Shown here: positions 49,401 to 60,419 of the stretch, piece after piece
How the letters are laid out: every line of letters starts with the position of its first letter
Position numbering within the stretch: position 1 is the stretch's first letter
Source of the DNA: Codonopsis lanceolata
Taxonomy: Eukaryota > Streptophyta > Magnoliopsida > Asterales > Campanulaceae
Assembly: GCA_013146195.2 (NCBI GenBank)
Contig: CM028381.1
Coordinates: forward strand, 99,299,002-99,363,001
DNA: 64,000 nt
Direction: 5' to 3'
Program-made: the position numbers and the translations under genes
Notes under the pieces: model-generated
What the model saw: the letters and a program-made list of their open reading frames with translations, nothing else
Database searches by the model: none
Told to the model about the DNA's origin: nothing

Positions 49401-51347
49401 GAGCAAGGCCTTCGATTTGGTGGTCTCGGATCGCCAATCGGATCACCGGAACTCCGGCAAATGGTCTCTCAAGTTGGTGTTCTTGCTATGGACGAAAATG
49501 TAGGTTCAAGCTCTGAATCTCTGGTTGTTGGTGATCTCTAATGGCTGAAATGGCTGAAAAATGTTTATATACTTACCAACAAAACCTCAACCCATGTGAA
49601 GGTGGTTAAATGACTTCCTATTGGCTATGGCTTGCTAGCCATTAATAAGGAATGATCCAAGGGCTTAGAGGGGCTTGACTAAGGTCAACAAGAGTGGCTT
49701 GAGTCACTCAAGACGTCCAAGAGCCAAGGGCACAAGAGTCATCAACCAAAACAATCAAGAAAAGTCACAAGGCTAATTTCAGGATGATGCGGTCGCATCA
49801 TTTTTTGACCATGCGACCGTAAGGGGTCTCTTCCAGCTTCTGCACATTTTGACTAGCTCTCAGAATCTCAACGCGAGCCAACATGCAAAAACCAATGCGG
49901 CAGTGAGGTTCAGACCCTAAACTTGTTGAAAACTTGTCCTAAATGATTCCAAACTCATAGGCAACCATCCTAAGGTATAACCCAACTCAAAACAAGTCGG
50001 AAACACACCCGAAACAAGTTAAAACATGGCTGGAATCGCTCAAAAAATGGCCCAACGAATCAAACACAAATCAATCCCAACTTAAACTAGGATAACTTGA
50101 ACATGTATAAGACTTGTTTAAACATGGTTATGGCTTGCATACAAGGCCTAGAACTCACACGAACATCTCTCGAGACGACAAGAAGGCAATATAAGCAATG
50201 AAGAACAACCTCAAAACACAAACGAAGCAACGAAGCTTCTAAACTTCCAACCAAGCATACAACAACTAAGATTAACATTCTAAGTCATAAATGCAAGGTA
50301 CTAAGACTCCAATGAGACTTATTTAGGTGCTATCATGATACGATAAACACTCGAAACATCAACAACAAGGCATGCAACGCATGGAAGACCAACACTCTAA
50401 TATGATCTCAACCAACTCATGCAAACATGATATGAATGAAAAGAAGTGTCTAACATGTCAAGACCTACTGCAAACATGTTATAATGATGTTGTTCATATA
50501 AAGGGGTTTGGGTTCTCACAGTTTCATTTATGATATGTTGTTTGTAGTAGCGTACTGAGTCTTTATGACTCACTCCGTACTTTACTTTCCAATGTGCAGT
50601 TGTTCGCTCGCCGCGTTGAGGCCGAGTAGATCCCGTCTGTAGCAGGGCCACGTATCGATAGTTGAATTGAGGTCGTGATATCCATGCAGTTATCTCCTCC
50701 TGAACTTTTACTAGCAGAGCCTAGTCCGCTGATTTCAGTATTTATATTTGTGTCCTTTTATTTTGTTGAGGACGATATTTCTTTTGTAAAGTTATATAAA
50801 CTTTGCAGTCGGGTAGATTGTTCTAGTATTGTTGTATTATTCCAATAGCCGACATTTGTAGTCGGGCACGAGTACTCCATAGTAGAGTAATCTGTCAGTT
50901 GTACCCCGGGCAGTACTAGCTTCGGGGATTTCATTATTCTAGTTTTCCTAGTTGTTGTTGTTGTTACCCCGGTATGCTTTAGCCGTGGGTCATTGTTATA
51001 TCAGGTTGATTTTTTATGGAACGCCAGGCTGGAGTGCTTAGATGGTTGGTCTGCGTCTGCAATGTTGCGGCACGCGAGTTTCGTTTTCATACCTCGTGAG
51101 GCAACGCCTCTCTTGGTTTCATTTGTTTCAGTCTCGAGCTCTTAAGCTCGAAGGCTTGTTCTTTAACGCTTCCGCATCTTTGAAATTTTGAAAGCCGTAT
51201 TTTAGTTCGGATTCTTGTTCGTGTCTAGAGCTTGTTGGCTCGAACGTTCCACTTGCACTTTGTTTTAGCAAGTGCTTGTCCTCTCTTGTGTCGTTCCAAC
51301 GGCACGACCTCGGGATTCTGTACTGGAATCCGGGTCGGGTCGTGACA
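43405..51347 (+). mobile_element. Large solo LTR, copy 2 (about 4.9 kb without its nested LTR)
   Basis: Start TGAAAGACCCC; end GGGTCGGGTCGTGACA. Flanking five bases are AGATA (43400-43404) and GGATA (51348-51352). The single difference turns the conserved Trp codon of Tat integrase (GYYWITLKR) into TAG on the left side only, so the duplication is real and later mutated. It matches copy 1 (1404-10762) from about 43880 on. The first ~470 bp (43405-43876) have no counterpart in copy 1. There is no internal coding, so it is a solo LTR. It contains a nested solo LTR at 47464-50520. Confidence 0.85.
47464..50520 (-). mobile_element. Nested solo LTR, Tekay/Del-like, 3057 bp, with target duplication GTTTC
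   Basis: On the - strand it starts TGTGAGAACCC and ends GTCGGGTCGTCACA. Perfect GTTTC duplications (47459-47463 and 50521-50525) flank it. Copy 1 shows the empty site (aatgtttcatttatg near 9940-9955), which proves the insertion. Palindrome TGATGCG-GT-CGCATCA lies at 49785-49800, a TATATAAAC box at 49564-49570 (- strand), and the conserved hairpin block at 48415-48456. No coding. Confidence 0.95.
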
Positions 51348-51829
51348 GGATAACCCTCAAAAGGGATGTAGAGAAGTATGTTCGCGAATGTGACAAGTGC
51401 CAGAGATATGCGGACATACCAAAGCTTCCATCCACAATGCAAACCCCAGTCGTTGCGGCCTGGCCCTTCGATATGTGGGGAATCGATCTGATCGGCCCAT
51501 TCCCCCCATTCCCGCTAGCACAAGGCAAGTACAAGTATGTAGTGGTCACCATAGACTACTTTACCAAGTGGATTGAAGCGAAGCCCCTGGCCAAGATCTC
51601 AGAGGCCAATGTAATCAAGTTTGTCCACGATCAAGTATGGTGCCGGTTTGGATTCCCTCGAGCAATTATCTCCGATCATGGCACCCAATTCTCGGACAAG
51701 TTCACCGCAGAATGTGCTCGCTTGGGCATCAAGCATTGACAGTCGTCTGTACCTTATCCCCAAGGCAACAGCCAAGCTGAGGCCGGAAACAAACAAGTTC
51801 TGCATGCTCTCAAAAGAAATCTAGAAGGG
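51348..51829 (+). pseudogene. Second Tat element: integrase catalytic core
   Basis: RDVEKYVRECDKCQRYADIPKLPS, TIDYFTKWIEAKPL, AIISDHGTQFSDKF and, after a TGA at about 51737, PYPQGNSQAEAGNKQVLHAL. All three acidic catalytic residues (D, D, E) are visible, unlike the first Tat copy, but the in-frame stop disables it. It ends at AAGGG (51825-51829), where the - strand Athila element is inserted. Confidence 0.9.
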
Positions 51830-52696
51830 TGATCAATGTCTTATTTTAATTATTTTCCTTGCAAGTGGACAAGACTATTATAGAATAGTATTGGAAGCAA
51901 GAGTCGAACCCACAGAGACAAGAGATCACGAACAGTGCAATTTATTGATAGCAATTTATTAATCTAAAGGGGTTTTTATAATTATTTTATTATAATCTAC
52001 TATTAATATTTAGGTGTTTAACTAATTAGCAGTAATTACTGGTTATGAAGATCTTATGGAAGGTAGCAATCTAGGATTCAGGTTTCACTTGTATCTCCTT
52101 TATGTTTAATTCATAATAATTATCATTCAATTTCTTGGGTTCGTTCATAAAAGATAGATATAGTCTGTTGAACTATTGGTTCAGCCTCCATCCCCGCAAC
52201 ATTCATCCATTCTATATCCTAAGCACAAGAACATATGATTTACCTGTCACCTAAATCATGTATAAACCTGGTCCTAACTTATCACTCTCGTGCATCGATA
52301 AGTCCAATTTATTGTGATGGTGAGCCAGTGTACGACATATGCACATTGGTCATGCAGTTATCCGCACCTCTAGGCCTTTATTATTTGCGATTACATTCAT
52401 TTGTTCAAAGCAAAATAATATAGGGATTGATAAACACCACAATCAACAAGAATTGAATGAACATAAATATGAATTAAAACTTAAATTCGATACAAGTTAC
52501 CTCCCACCTCCTAGATTATGGATGATTTAGTTCATCATAGACAATGAACAGTACATGGAGATGAATGGAAACATGATTTGATCTTCCATACTTGTAATTA
52601 CACAATCTAAATATGTTATACAACCTAAAAACTATCTAAAACCTATACAAAACTGTTTCCAGCCGTTTTTGTATATCAGGCTTTGGCATCCGATCT

Positions 52697-52705
52697 CTAT
52701 TTATA
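52697..52705 (-). promoter_or_regulatory. TATA box of the - strand Athila-like LTR
   Basis: TATAAATAG on the - strand, 61 bp from the nearest palindrome (52766). The + strand LTR has 62 bp, so the spacing is conserved. Confidence 0.7.
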
Positions 52706-52765
52706 CCCGGGAGTTGTAATCCAATCGAATCTCTGGTGAAAATACGAATATCACGCATTCTGACC

Positions 52766-52890
52766 ACCTTGCGGTCGCAAGGTGTTGGGTACCTTGCGTC
52801 CGCAAGGTCTCCAGATTTCTGGCCTTTGATTTTCTGATGTACTGTCCATCTTGCGGGGGCAAGGTCTGAAACACCTTGCGACCGCAAGGT
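52766..52890 (-). promoter_or_regulatory. Paired GC palindrome array in the - strand Athila-like LTR
   Basis: Same layout as at 36433-36576: ACCTTGCG-GT-CGCAAGGT, then ACCTTGCG-TC-CGCAAGGT eight bases on, and a second pair about 40 bp away of which one member has decayed (TTGCGGGGGCAAGG). Confidence 0.85.
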
Positions 52891-53104
52891 CTCCAGTTTA
52901 GACTTCCTTCGTTTCTTCTTCCTTTTTCACCTTGGGCCCTTCTTGGAATTTGCATATAAAACCCTGGAGTTTTGCATATTTTCACTAAAAACCCTGAAAC
53001 TTACAAAACTCACTAAAACACATATCAGTAGCCAAAAGCCTCGTGAAATAGTATAATTTAAGTCATAGAAGCATATAAAATCGACGTATAAAATACATCG
53101 ATCA

Positions 53105-54385
53105 AATACCCCCAAACTTAAACTTTGCTCGTCCACGAGTAAATAATACTTATAAATACAAAAGCAATTAATTAATAATAACAAAATAAAAATCTTTTTG
53201 GAGGGTGACATTATTTACACTCCTCTATAAACCCACAAACTCAAGGAGACTCTTTTGAGTGACTCAACTATGCATATAAATACAAAAACAAATAAATACA
53301 AAAGCAGATAAAAACTATTCTAGAAATAAAACAAAAATCTTTTTGGCTTCAACCTCAAGTTATAAAAGCATGGCATACAAAAGCAATCTCAGTTCGATGC
53401 TCACCACATATATGCAGGCTAAGTCTCATGAAACCAACTGATCTTTTCTCAAAACTGCTACTACTCTTATTTTCTCCGTGTGTGTGTGATCACCAGTCTT
53501 AGAGAATATCTCAACTAAAACAGTTTTATTGAGCTAAACACCACATTCATATGAAAATCAAATTTTAATGAAAAACCATGCATTAAGAATTATGAGATCT
53601 ACCATCCAAACCCGGTCTATTACAGAAAGAAAGGTCCCAAGGATTTCAAAAACTTATACATCCATCCCATGCATTTCTATGTATGACATACAATGTTCTC
53701 CTATCCCAATGACTTGTAATAGCTAAGATTATGCTAACACGGTGAGCATTAAGGCGAATAATAATGAACATGAAGTGTTTGATCAATTTCATATGACTCA
53801 CTTGACAGTTAAAACAGCACAAGCATTGGCAAGAAGATCATTAGGTCTTTATTCAGCTTGTAATGTAAGGCCAAGGTGATGGGGGATTTGATGGAAAGGG
53901 ATTGGAATTCAAAGTGAGAGAGTAAGACTACCCTTTATCCCTCATACTTCCAAGCAAAAGGAAGTTTTCCCTATTTAGGCTAGGACCTGCAAAGACCACA
54001 AGTGGGGGGTTCTTTTTGTTACTTTTCAGTTTTCTTCTTTCCCCCCCCCCCAACTTGTTTTGGGCAATATATATTGCTAAAAATATCACATCATTCTTTT
54101 CAGCACTAATTTTCTAACATATTTTCTCTTGAAAGCTATGCTTCCATTTGAATCTTTTTGCACTCTTCTTCTTCCGTTTCATTTTTCGTCGATACATATT
54201 TTTTCTTTTCTTTTCTTTTTCTATATATATATTTATTTATTTATTTTTTTTCGACGACGGAAAGAAGAAGTCTTCAGAAAAATGGCCCAACTGGAAAGAA
54301 TGGTCTTTTAAAATCAATTTCCCCACCCACATCCTACTCTCTCAAAGGGTAGGCTAAAAGTGTATAGGCTTTTAGGGTTAAGTTA
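53105..54385 (-). other. Athila-like 3' non-coding region, part 1
   Basis: Lies between the Harbinger insertion and the 3' LTR. It holds the polypurine tract at 53105-53119 and a G11-type tract on the - strand at 54043-54053. The block 'taggctaggacctgc' (about 53978) recurs at about 61503. No coding is supported; the T-rich open readings at 54129-54357 are composition artefacts. Confidence 0.6.
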
Positions 54386-54857
54386 GGCTCCGTTTGTTTC
54401 AGGGAAAACGTTTTCCGGAAAATGATTTCCGGAAAATGAAATCATTATATTTTCCGATGTTTGGTAAGTCTTATGAAAATGTTGTGGAAAACATTTTCCG
54501 GTGTTTGGTAAACTTTGTGAAAATGTGTTGGAAATCATTTTTTACAATATCATTTGTATATAAATTTTCACACGAGTTATCAACTCTCTATGTATACTAG
54601 CTACTTTACAAACGCAATAATGACCATAAAATGGCAGCATACTTTGGATAATTTTTGAATGTACGTTGCATAAAACATAAAATTTCACATTACTCAAAAA
54701 TACTTACCAAAAGTCTAATTAAGATGTGTACAAAACATTGTGTCCCACATGATGATCATGTTCAAATACTAAAAAAATATTACCAAAACTCTAATAATTG
54801 TTTTAAAAATAAACCATCATCCAAAGCTTTTTTGTCCTTCAACAACAAAACATAAAA

Positions 54858-55816
54858 CTAGTATCCATGCCACTCTTGGGTCATGAATTTTTCAATCCAT
54901 TTCCTTCGAAGGTTCTCACTTTTGACCATAAATCCTCTAGCCAAATCCTTGTTGATAATCAGATGATCAAACACCGAACCAAGAAACACTTCATCAAAGC
55001 CTTCAGTTTTCATAACCTCTTTGTAGAGATCTTCCGTGTTCACTTGCTCATCAGAAAGTTTCTTGATTGCTAACGCAACCTCTCCAAGTTGTTCAGCTAC
55101 TTTGTTGTCATATGTAGAATCCCCATCCTCGCGACACCTTTTTCGATGGGACCTTGACTTTGACGACGGTGCACTTGAAGCTTCTTTGCTTTTTGTGACC
55201 TCTTCAAACTCATTGCTTTCAACATCAGCTATGGAATTAATGTCTGGACTAGCTTCCATATCAATATCAACAAATGATTTTGCAAAGCATCCGTAGCCAT
55301 ATCCTTTCCAACAACGATCGACATCTCATCATACATTTCTATCTTCTTGTTTAAAAACTTTTCATGGGTAGGATGTGCCTATTTCAATTAACAAAAGAAT
55401 TTAAAAAATGTTATGAAGTATACTAATGAATGATAATTAAAATATCAACTATTAAGCTTATAAAGTTCAAGGAATCGTACCGTTACTTCCTCATCATAAC
55501 TTTCCTTTGAACATGTGATCATCCTCAAGTTATCATCCCATCCAAATCCACTTTTGTTACGAAGTTTTGTAATGGTATTCCAAATACCTTTAATGGTTCT
55601 TAGATGGTTCTCAACATGCTTAGGTACACATTGAACTCCAAACTTCTCTGTTACAAGTTGAGCAACTCGAACAAAGCTCGAGTGTTTAAATGTGTTAGAA
55701 GGCTTATTACCAAGTTGAGCTTCTTCGGCAAGTGTGTCAAGCATTACGCGGTCCATTGGTGCGGACCACCTGAACTGAACAATACTCTTGTTATCATTAT
55801 CCTTTGGCTTGCCCAT
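54858..55816 (-). pseudogene. Harbinger Myb/SANT-like DNA-binding protein
   Basis: Exon 1 (55816 to about 55487) starts MGKPKDNDNK and holds a Myb/SANT-like domain: FRWSAPMDRVMLDTLAEEAQLGN ... VPKHVENHLRTIKGIWNTITKLRNKSGFGWDD, the pattern of Myb_DNA-bind_3 proteins that partner PIF/Harbinger transposases in binding terminal repeats. Exon 2 (55374 to 54858) starts AHPTHEKFLNKKIEMYDEM after AAATAG. A one-base slip near 55290 shifts the frame; the rest (EASPDINSIADVESNEFEEV..., helical tail ending TQEWHGY) reads in another frame. A possible upstream intron acceptor (ATTGTAG) precedes the ATG. It lies 136 bp downstream of the transposase stop on the same strand. Confidence 0.82.
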
Positions 55817-55951
55817 TTCTACAATAATAACACAAAGAAAACCACATGAATAAATATTGAACACTACTAAATCTATACATAAGATAAACTTCAATGAAAA
55901 TACTCCAAAATAATTAAGATAATCCGACAATACAAATAAATCTAAAAAAAA

Positions 55952-57176
55952 TTAAATAGTAGCAACATAGTCATTCCACATGTCCCTAGCTATGTTATCC
56001 CTCTTTACTGTCCATTCTCTAAATTCTTCTCTCTCTTGTCGTTGTGTTAGTTGGACTCTTACACCTTGACTTCTTGACTCCACTTCACAACTTGGGTCAT
56101 TTATAATGATATCACTAGGATCTACTCCCATAATGAAGTTATGGATAACACAACAAGCTAACACGATGTCCACTTGTATGTCATAAGACCAATGTGGTTC
56201 AGCATCTAGCACACGGAAGCGTTTCTTCAAGATCCCAAAACCTCTCTCAATAGTAGTTCGCAAAGAAGAGTGACGAAGATTAAAAAGTTCTTGCTCATTT
56301 TCTGGTGGGTTATCACTAAACTCTTTCAAATGATAGCGAACACCTCGGTATGGAGAAATGATCCCATTTCGAATACCATAACCTGCATCACCAAGATAAT
56401 ATTTCCCTACAGAAATTCACCAAATCCCTATTAATAAGATGACCTCTTTTCGTGGAAAAACTAAGATAAAAAAGAAAGAGAAGGGACTTGATTCGTCATG
56501 ATACCTTCAGGAATTACAAATCCCCCTGGCCTTTCAAATGCATTACTTATAATGCGAGAGTCGTGCGCACTTCCTTCCCACCCAGCTAGGACATATGTAA
56601 ACTTCAAATCAAACGTAATGCCAGCCAAAATATTTTGTGTAGTTCCGCCCTTTCTACCACGAAATCTTCCAGCTAACTCCTCATTTACTTTCGCACGAAT
56701 AAGACTTCCATCTAATGCTCCTATGCAATCCTATATGTGATCATATGTTTACATTCAGTATTTTCAACATGGTCTAAACAAAAATTTAAAAAAATTAGGA
56801 ATATAAATCTCTGTTGCGTCTGGCTAACCTTGAAGTAGGGATAAAACCTGTTGTTATCTCTAATTTCTTGGGGAGTTGAGCCATCTGGTTGTTTAACCAC
56901 GAGCTTGAATAACATTAAGATTGCTCTTAATACAATTTTGAAGTATCGGTGAACAGTCTCAATAGACCTATGAAATCGTCCACCGATCACTCTAAATCTC
57001 ACATTGTGTCCAATCAGATGTAGGAACATCATTACTTGCTCCCTTATAGACATTTTCTTGGTCTTTCGAAGTAAACCGTTCTCCTCAAGGGTCTGACATA
57101 GCTTGAAAAATACAGAGGGCTTCATACGAATTTGATCTATACAGTGTTGCTCGCCTCTACATAAGATACTATTCAT
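55952..57176 (-). CDS. PIF/Harbinger transposase (DDE), three exons
   Basis: Exon 1 57176-56830 (helix-turn-helix region REQVMMFLHLIGHNVRFRVIGGRFHRSIETVHRYF), exon 2 56730-56505 (CIGALDGSLIRAKV, RKGGTTQNILAGITFDLKFTYVLAGWEGSAHDSRI), exon 3 56406-55952 (KYYLGDAGYG, TIERGFGILKKRF, ACCVIHNF). Catalytic residues are D in ALDG, D in YLGDAGYG and E in TIERGFG, all intact. Splice junctions AAG/GTTAGC-TAG/GAT and AAG/GTATCA-TAG/GGA keep phase. The true start may be upstream: an ATG at about 57322 opens a leader (MVSKLIRAS...) that meets this frame only if one base is lost in an A7 run near 57245; the first in-frame ATG here may therefore be secondary. DNA cleavage and joining at terminal repeats; works with the Myb-like partner. 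Confidence 0.85.
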
Positions 57177-57456
57177 ATATCTCTCCCGTGCAATTTCTTG
57201 GTTAACTTGGGGTTCCCTTGGTCTATAAGTCTGGTATTTTCTTTTTTTAGGAGTAATGCACCAACAGCTAAGACGGAAGCTGCAGCACCGAGTACCGATG
57301 CTCGAATAAGCTTACTGACCATCTAATTGAGAGTCAACATTAAGGAAACGTCAAATAGGAATTAAATACAAAGGTAAAGTAATATCTTCTAACAATAATA
57401 TAATTTCATCCTTGGCCGTCGACACAGCTCACCATTAGCTGGCGATTACATTGGTC

Positions 57457-57627
57457 AATGCAACAAGATACATTAAAGATGACAAAGTTGAAGAGGTAAT
57501 TCTATCACGTTGGATTAATAAAGAACGAATTCAGTCACTTTTGCATGCTATGAATGCAACAAGATACATTAAAGATGACAAAGTTCCATGCCAAATTGAA
57601 GAGGTAATTCTATCACGTTTGATTAAT
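57457..57627 (+). repeat. Direct duplication of ~65 bp inside the Harbinger element
   Basis: 'aatgcaacaagatacattaa' begins two copies (about 57457-57519 and 57551-57627) that run through 'gaagaggtaattctatcacg'; the second copy carries an extra ~14 bp. Origin unknown; it lies between the transposase and the captured gene and may be filler from the capture. Confidence 0.75.
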
Positions 57628-58186
57628 ATTTTACTTTAGTGAGTGTCTTAGTAGTGTCTTAGTAGTTTCTGAATAGCTCAGAAAGATTAAAGCTTTAAAG
57701 GAAATTGGCCCATATATAGCAGAAACATAAATGGAAAAGACAATTGACCAAATGGGAATGAAAAATCAGCGATTATGGAAAAGGGTATGGAATAAAAGAA
57801 TCTGGACAAATAAAAATTCGAAAGTTTGAGGATAAGATCCCGAATTGGATAAAGCGGGAGAGGGAGAGATCAAGATTAGATTTTGATTGGACAAGGAACA
57901 AATTAAAACCCAAGAAATTGCAAATAGTAAATGGAATTTGTTTGAGGTTTATGCGTGTTAAGGGAAGCAAGTCTTGAAAATAGATTTCAATTAGTCTTAG
58001 ATATCCTACCTTGCACAGCTTTTTTGTTTGTATTAACTTCGTAGACCGGACATATATATATTAGTGGAAGCGGTTACTAGCTAGATTGTGTTCCAGAAAT
58101 TGAAGCGATCAAGAACAAAGGCAGAAGCAGTTATAAAATTCTAACATTTGCATTTTCGCTTATTATCTTGTTTACAGGAGGAAACC

Positions 58187-58796
58187 ATGTCTCTTAGGAA
58201 TAGTAAGAAGGAAGAGCTAGTTACTAGTGACGAGATTATCAAATTTGAAATATACAAACAAGGTATACATACTTAATAGTTGGATCTTATTGCATACAAA
58301 ATCTTGTAATATTACCGCAAGGCTGCTTCTGAATGCCACTGATGTTTTTGATACATAACTAGTAAATTAGTTTGAACATGGTGCGGGGCGTGTAAAAGAG
58401 TAGGTGAATAATGAATGGGGTAAACAATGGGGAGGCGGAAGAAGAACCGCACGGAATGTCTCAGACATTCTCCTTGCAAAGCTCCTCCTTCTTCTCGTTC
58501 CTCTCTTCGCAAGGAGGCAATCACAAGTTGAAGTGGAGCTTAGATTGTTAGAAGCTCTTGAAATCTATCCTCTGGTCAAATTACGAGGGATACACCGTCA
58601 CTTTGTCCTTTTTGGTCTAACAGAATATATGCGGAGAAGCTTAAACAAACAGTTCTCTGCTTCTGATGTTCTGCAGTTACTGGATCGTTTTTACAACTTG
58701 GAAATACTGAAACCAGACGATGAGGAGACAGAGATCCTAAATCAGGAGGAAGATTTTTGCTTGCCATCAAGCTATTTCATAAAAGAGGAATCTTGA
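58187..58796 (+). CDS. Captured EAF7/CT20-like (MRGBP-type) gene inside the transposon
   Basis: Two exons: 58187-58262 (MSLRNSKKEELVTSDEIIKFEIYKQ) with an AAG/GTATAC donor, and 58528-58796 after a pyrimidine tract and CACAAG. Joined phase is kept, about 114 residues. Exon 2 reads VEVELRLLEALEIYPLVKLRGIHRHFVLFGLTEYMRRSLNKQFSASDVLQLLDRFYNLEILKPDDEETEILNQEEDFCLPSSYF, which fits the CT20/EAF7 family (MRGBP in animals), a subunit of the NuA4 histone acetyltransferase that contacts MRG proteins. An upstream acceptor (TTTACAG at 58171-58177) suggests a 5' UTR intron. Retained introns show DNA-level capture. No stop or shift in this reading, so it may still be expressible. Strand is opposite to the transposase. 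Family call is by memory of motifs; other assignments are possible. Confidence 0.65.
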
Positions 58797-59331
58797 ACAA
58801 CAAATTTTGTGTACATACATTTTCCTTTCTGAAGTTTAAAGTAGGAAAAGGTGGCCATTCCTTTTTATGATTATCATGCATTGGAGCACACTCTGTAGTT
58901 AGAAACTTTTTTAAACGACACTTGATAGGGTGTGGCAAGGTCTAATGTATTTGACTAGAAAAGATGTGTCCCATGCATCAATCTGTCTTTTGTTGAGGTT
59001 GGGAACATGTAATGATCCTCATACAGGCAGGCATGCTACAACCTCAGCAAATTGACACTAATAATTATTATTGAAGCAACACTATGATGGATGCTTAAGA
59101 AATGAGAAATCCTTAAACAAAAGTTTCATGCATAAACAAAAAAAAAAGAGTTTGAACATGGTGCACGGTGCACGTACAGGTTGTGGAAGAAACAATAAGA
59201 ATGGGTAACGTGGCATTATGTGTATTTCGAACAGCTACAAAAGATGTGGAGTACAAAGGTAGACGACAACCAAATTCGTAGTTTGTGACTGAATTGGGGA
59301 AACAGTGTCGGTAATTGTTGGTTCTTTTCAG
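58797..59331. other. Captured 3' flank of the EAF7-like gene and joining sequence
   Basis: 535 bp with no coding I can support. The words 'gagtttgaacatggtgc' near 59149 also occur as 'tagtttgaacatggtgc' near 58370 in the intron of the EAF7-like gene, so a piece was duplicated or the join used homologous sequence. Confidence 0.5.
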
Positions 59332-59437
59332 GTTACAAAATACCGAAAGGTTGGAAAGTGCTACTTTGGATTAGATGCCTCCACACCAATGCAGAAAATT
59401 TTGAGGATCCAATGTGCTTTAACCCGATAGATGGGAT
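59332..59437 (+). pseudogene. Captured single exon of a cytochrome P450 (CYP85-clan/CYP88-like)
   Basis: GYKIPKGWKVLLWIRCLHTNAENFEDPMCFNPIDGM matches the P450 stretch G-Y-x-I-P-K-G-W-K-V-L...H...E-x-F-x-D-P-x-x-F-N-P that precedes the heme-binding exon in CYP85-clan enzymes such as ent-kaurenoic acid oxidase. It is bounded by a CAG acceptor (59329-59331) and a GTAAGC donor (59438-59443), so exactly one exon with intron flanks was taken. No neighbouring P450 exons (heme Cys region) are present, so it cannot make an enzyme. It could be spliced into a chimeric transcript with the EAF7-like gene, which lies upstream on the same strand. Confidence 0.75.
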
Positions 59438-59443
59438 GTAAGC

Positions 59444-60419
59444 TCGATCAGTAGCTTAATTTATTCACCAATCACTATATATTATACCTACATTAACAGT
59501 AACTGTCTTTTAATTGGGATATACTTGCCTATCAAAAGAAAAAGTAGCACAAGCTTCTAGATATATAAGATGGAACTGATATGGCTATGGAAACATCAAG
59601 ATTTAGCTGGATAGTAAATTCTGGCTGCATGACTTGCAGCAGACATCTTTCAATTTATTACTCTCAGCGACAATGAATAATGTGTTCAAGATTATACAAA
59701 CTAAACAACTTGGGTTCCATAATAGGCAAACATATGTGAACTAACAAAACTAATTCAAGTCTATTTCCAAGAGAGTACATAAAGAACATTATGTAACAAA
59801 AAGTAAAGCATGGTTTCTTATTAAAAAATTTAAAATGAGAATTATTCAAATACAATCTCAAAAAACGGGCCAAGACTCAATAAAGAAAAACAAATATAAA
59901 CCTTGACTTGACTCAGCTTGACCTATGTGGCTCAGCAGAAATTGCAACATACTTATCTAAAGATGCAAGTGATAAATCTAAGTTCAAGACATATTTTCAT
60001 CACCATGTGAAAACATTTTTCCCCTCAATTGTAAGGATGTTTTGCATCAGGCCACAGAAGGTAGTTGTCGTGATGTATTCATAGTCAATTTACTTATTCT
60101 CCAATCTCATCTATACTAGGTTGACAGTTGTGTATAATCTATACATTGTTCCTTCCTATCACAGCGCATAGGTCCTTTAGATTGGAAATCAAAAACCTTA
60201 CTGAAAAAATTCAAATCATGAAATAACTAAACCCTAATGAACATTAAAACCATAAATTGAAAGAAAAAACTGAAGCTTTAATCCATAAATCCTAAAATCT
60301 TTGAAGAAACAAAGAAATCAAAGAAGGGAGAGAGAGGCTGACATACCTGTAGACTTGTAGACTGTAGAAAAGGGCCGAGTGCCTTTGGCCGCCAGAGAGA
60401 AGAGAAACGGATTCTTTGG
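59444..60419. other. Right arm of the Harbinger element, no gene recognised
   Basis: The first part may be intron sequence of the captured P450 gene. I see no further exon or reading frame worth calling. Confidence 0.5.

Larger units (their letters stand above)
51830..53104 (-). mobile_element. 3' LTR of the second Athila-like element, 1275 bp
   Basis: On the - strand it starts TGATCGATGT (53104) and ends ACATTGATCA (51830). A polypurine tract, AAGTTTGGGGGTATT, lies directly before the start (53105-53119), so it is the 3' LTR. It contains palindromes at 52766-52783, 52791-52808, 52848-52865 (decayed) and 52873-52890, and a TATA box at 52697-52705. It sits inside Tat integrase; the left duplication candidate is AAGGG, while the other copy lies outside the window. 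Confidence 0.92.

Noticed and set aside
54129..54357. Three overlapping Phe-rich readings
   Set aside because: T-rich composition next to the Harbinger end; mutually overlapping and without motif.
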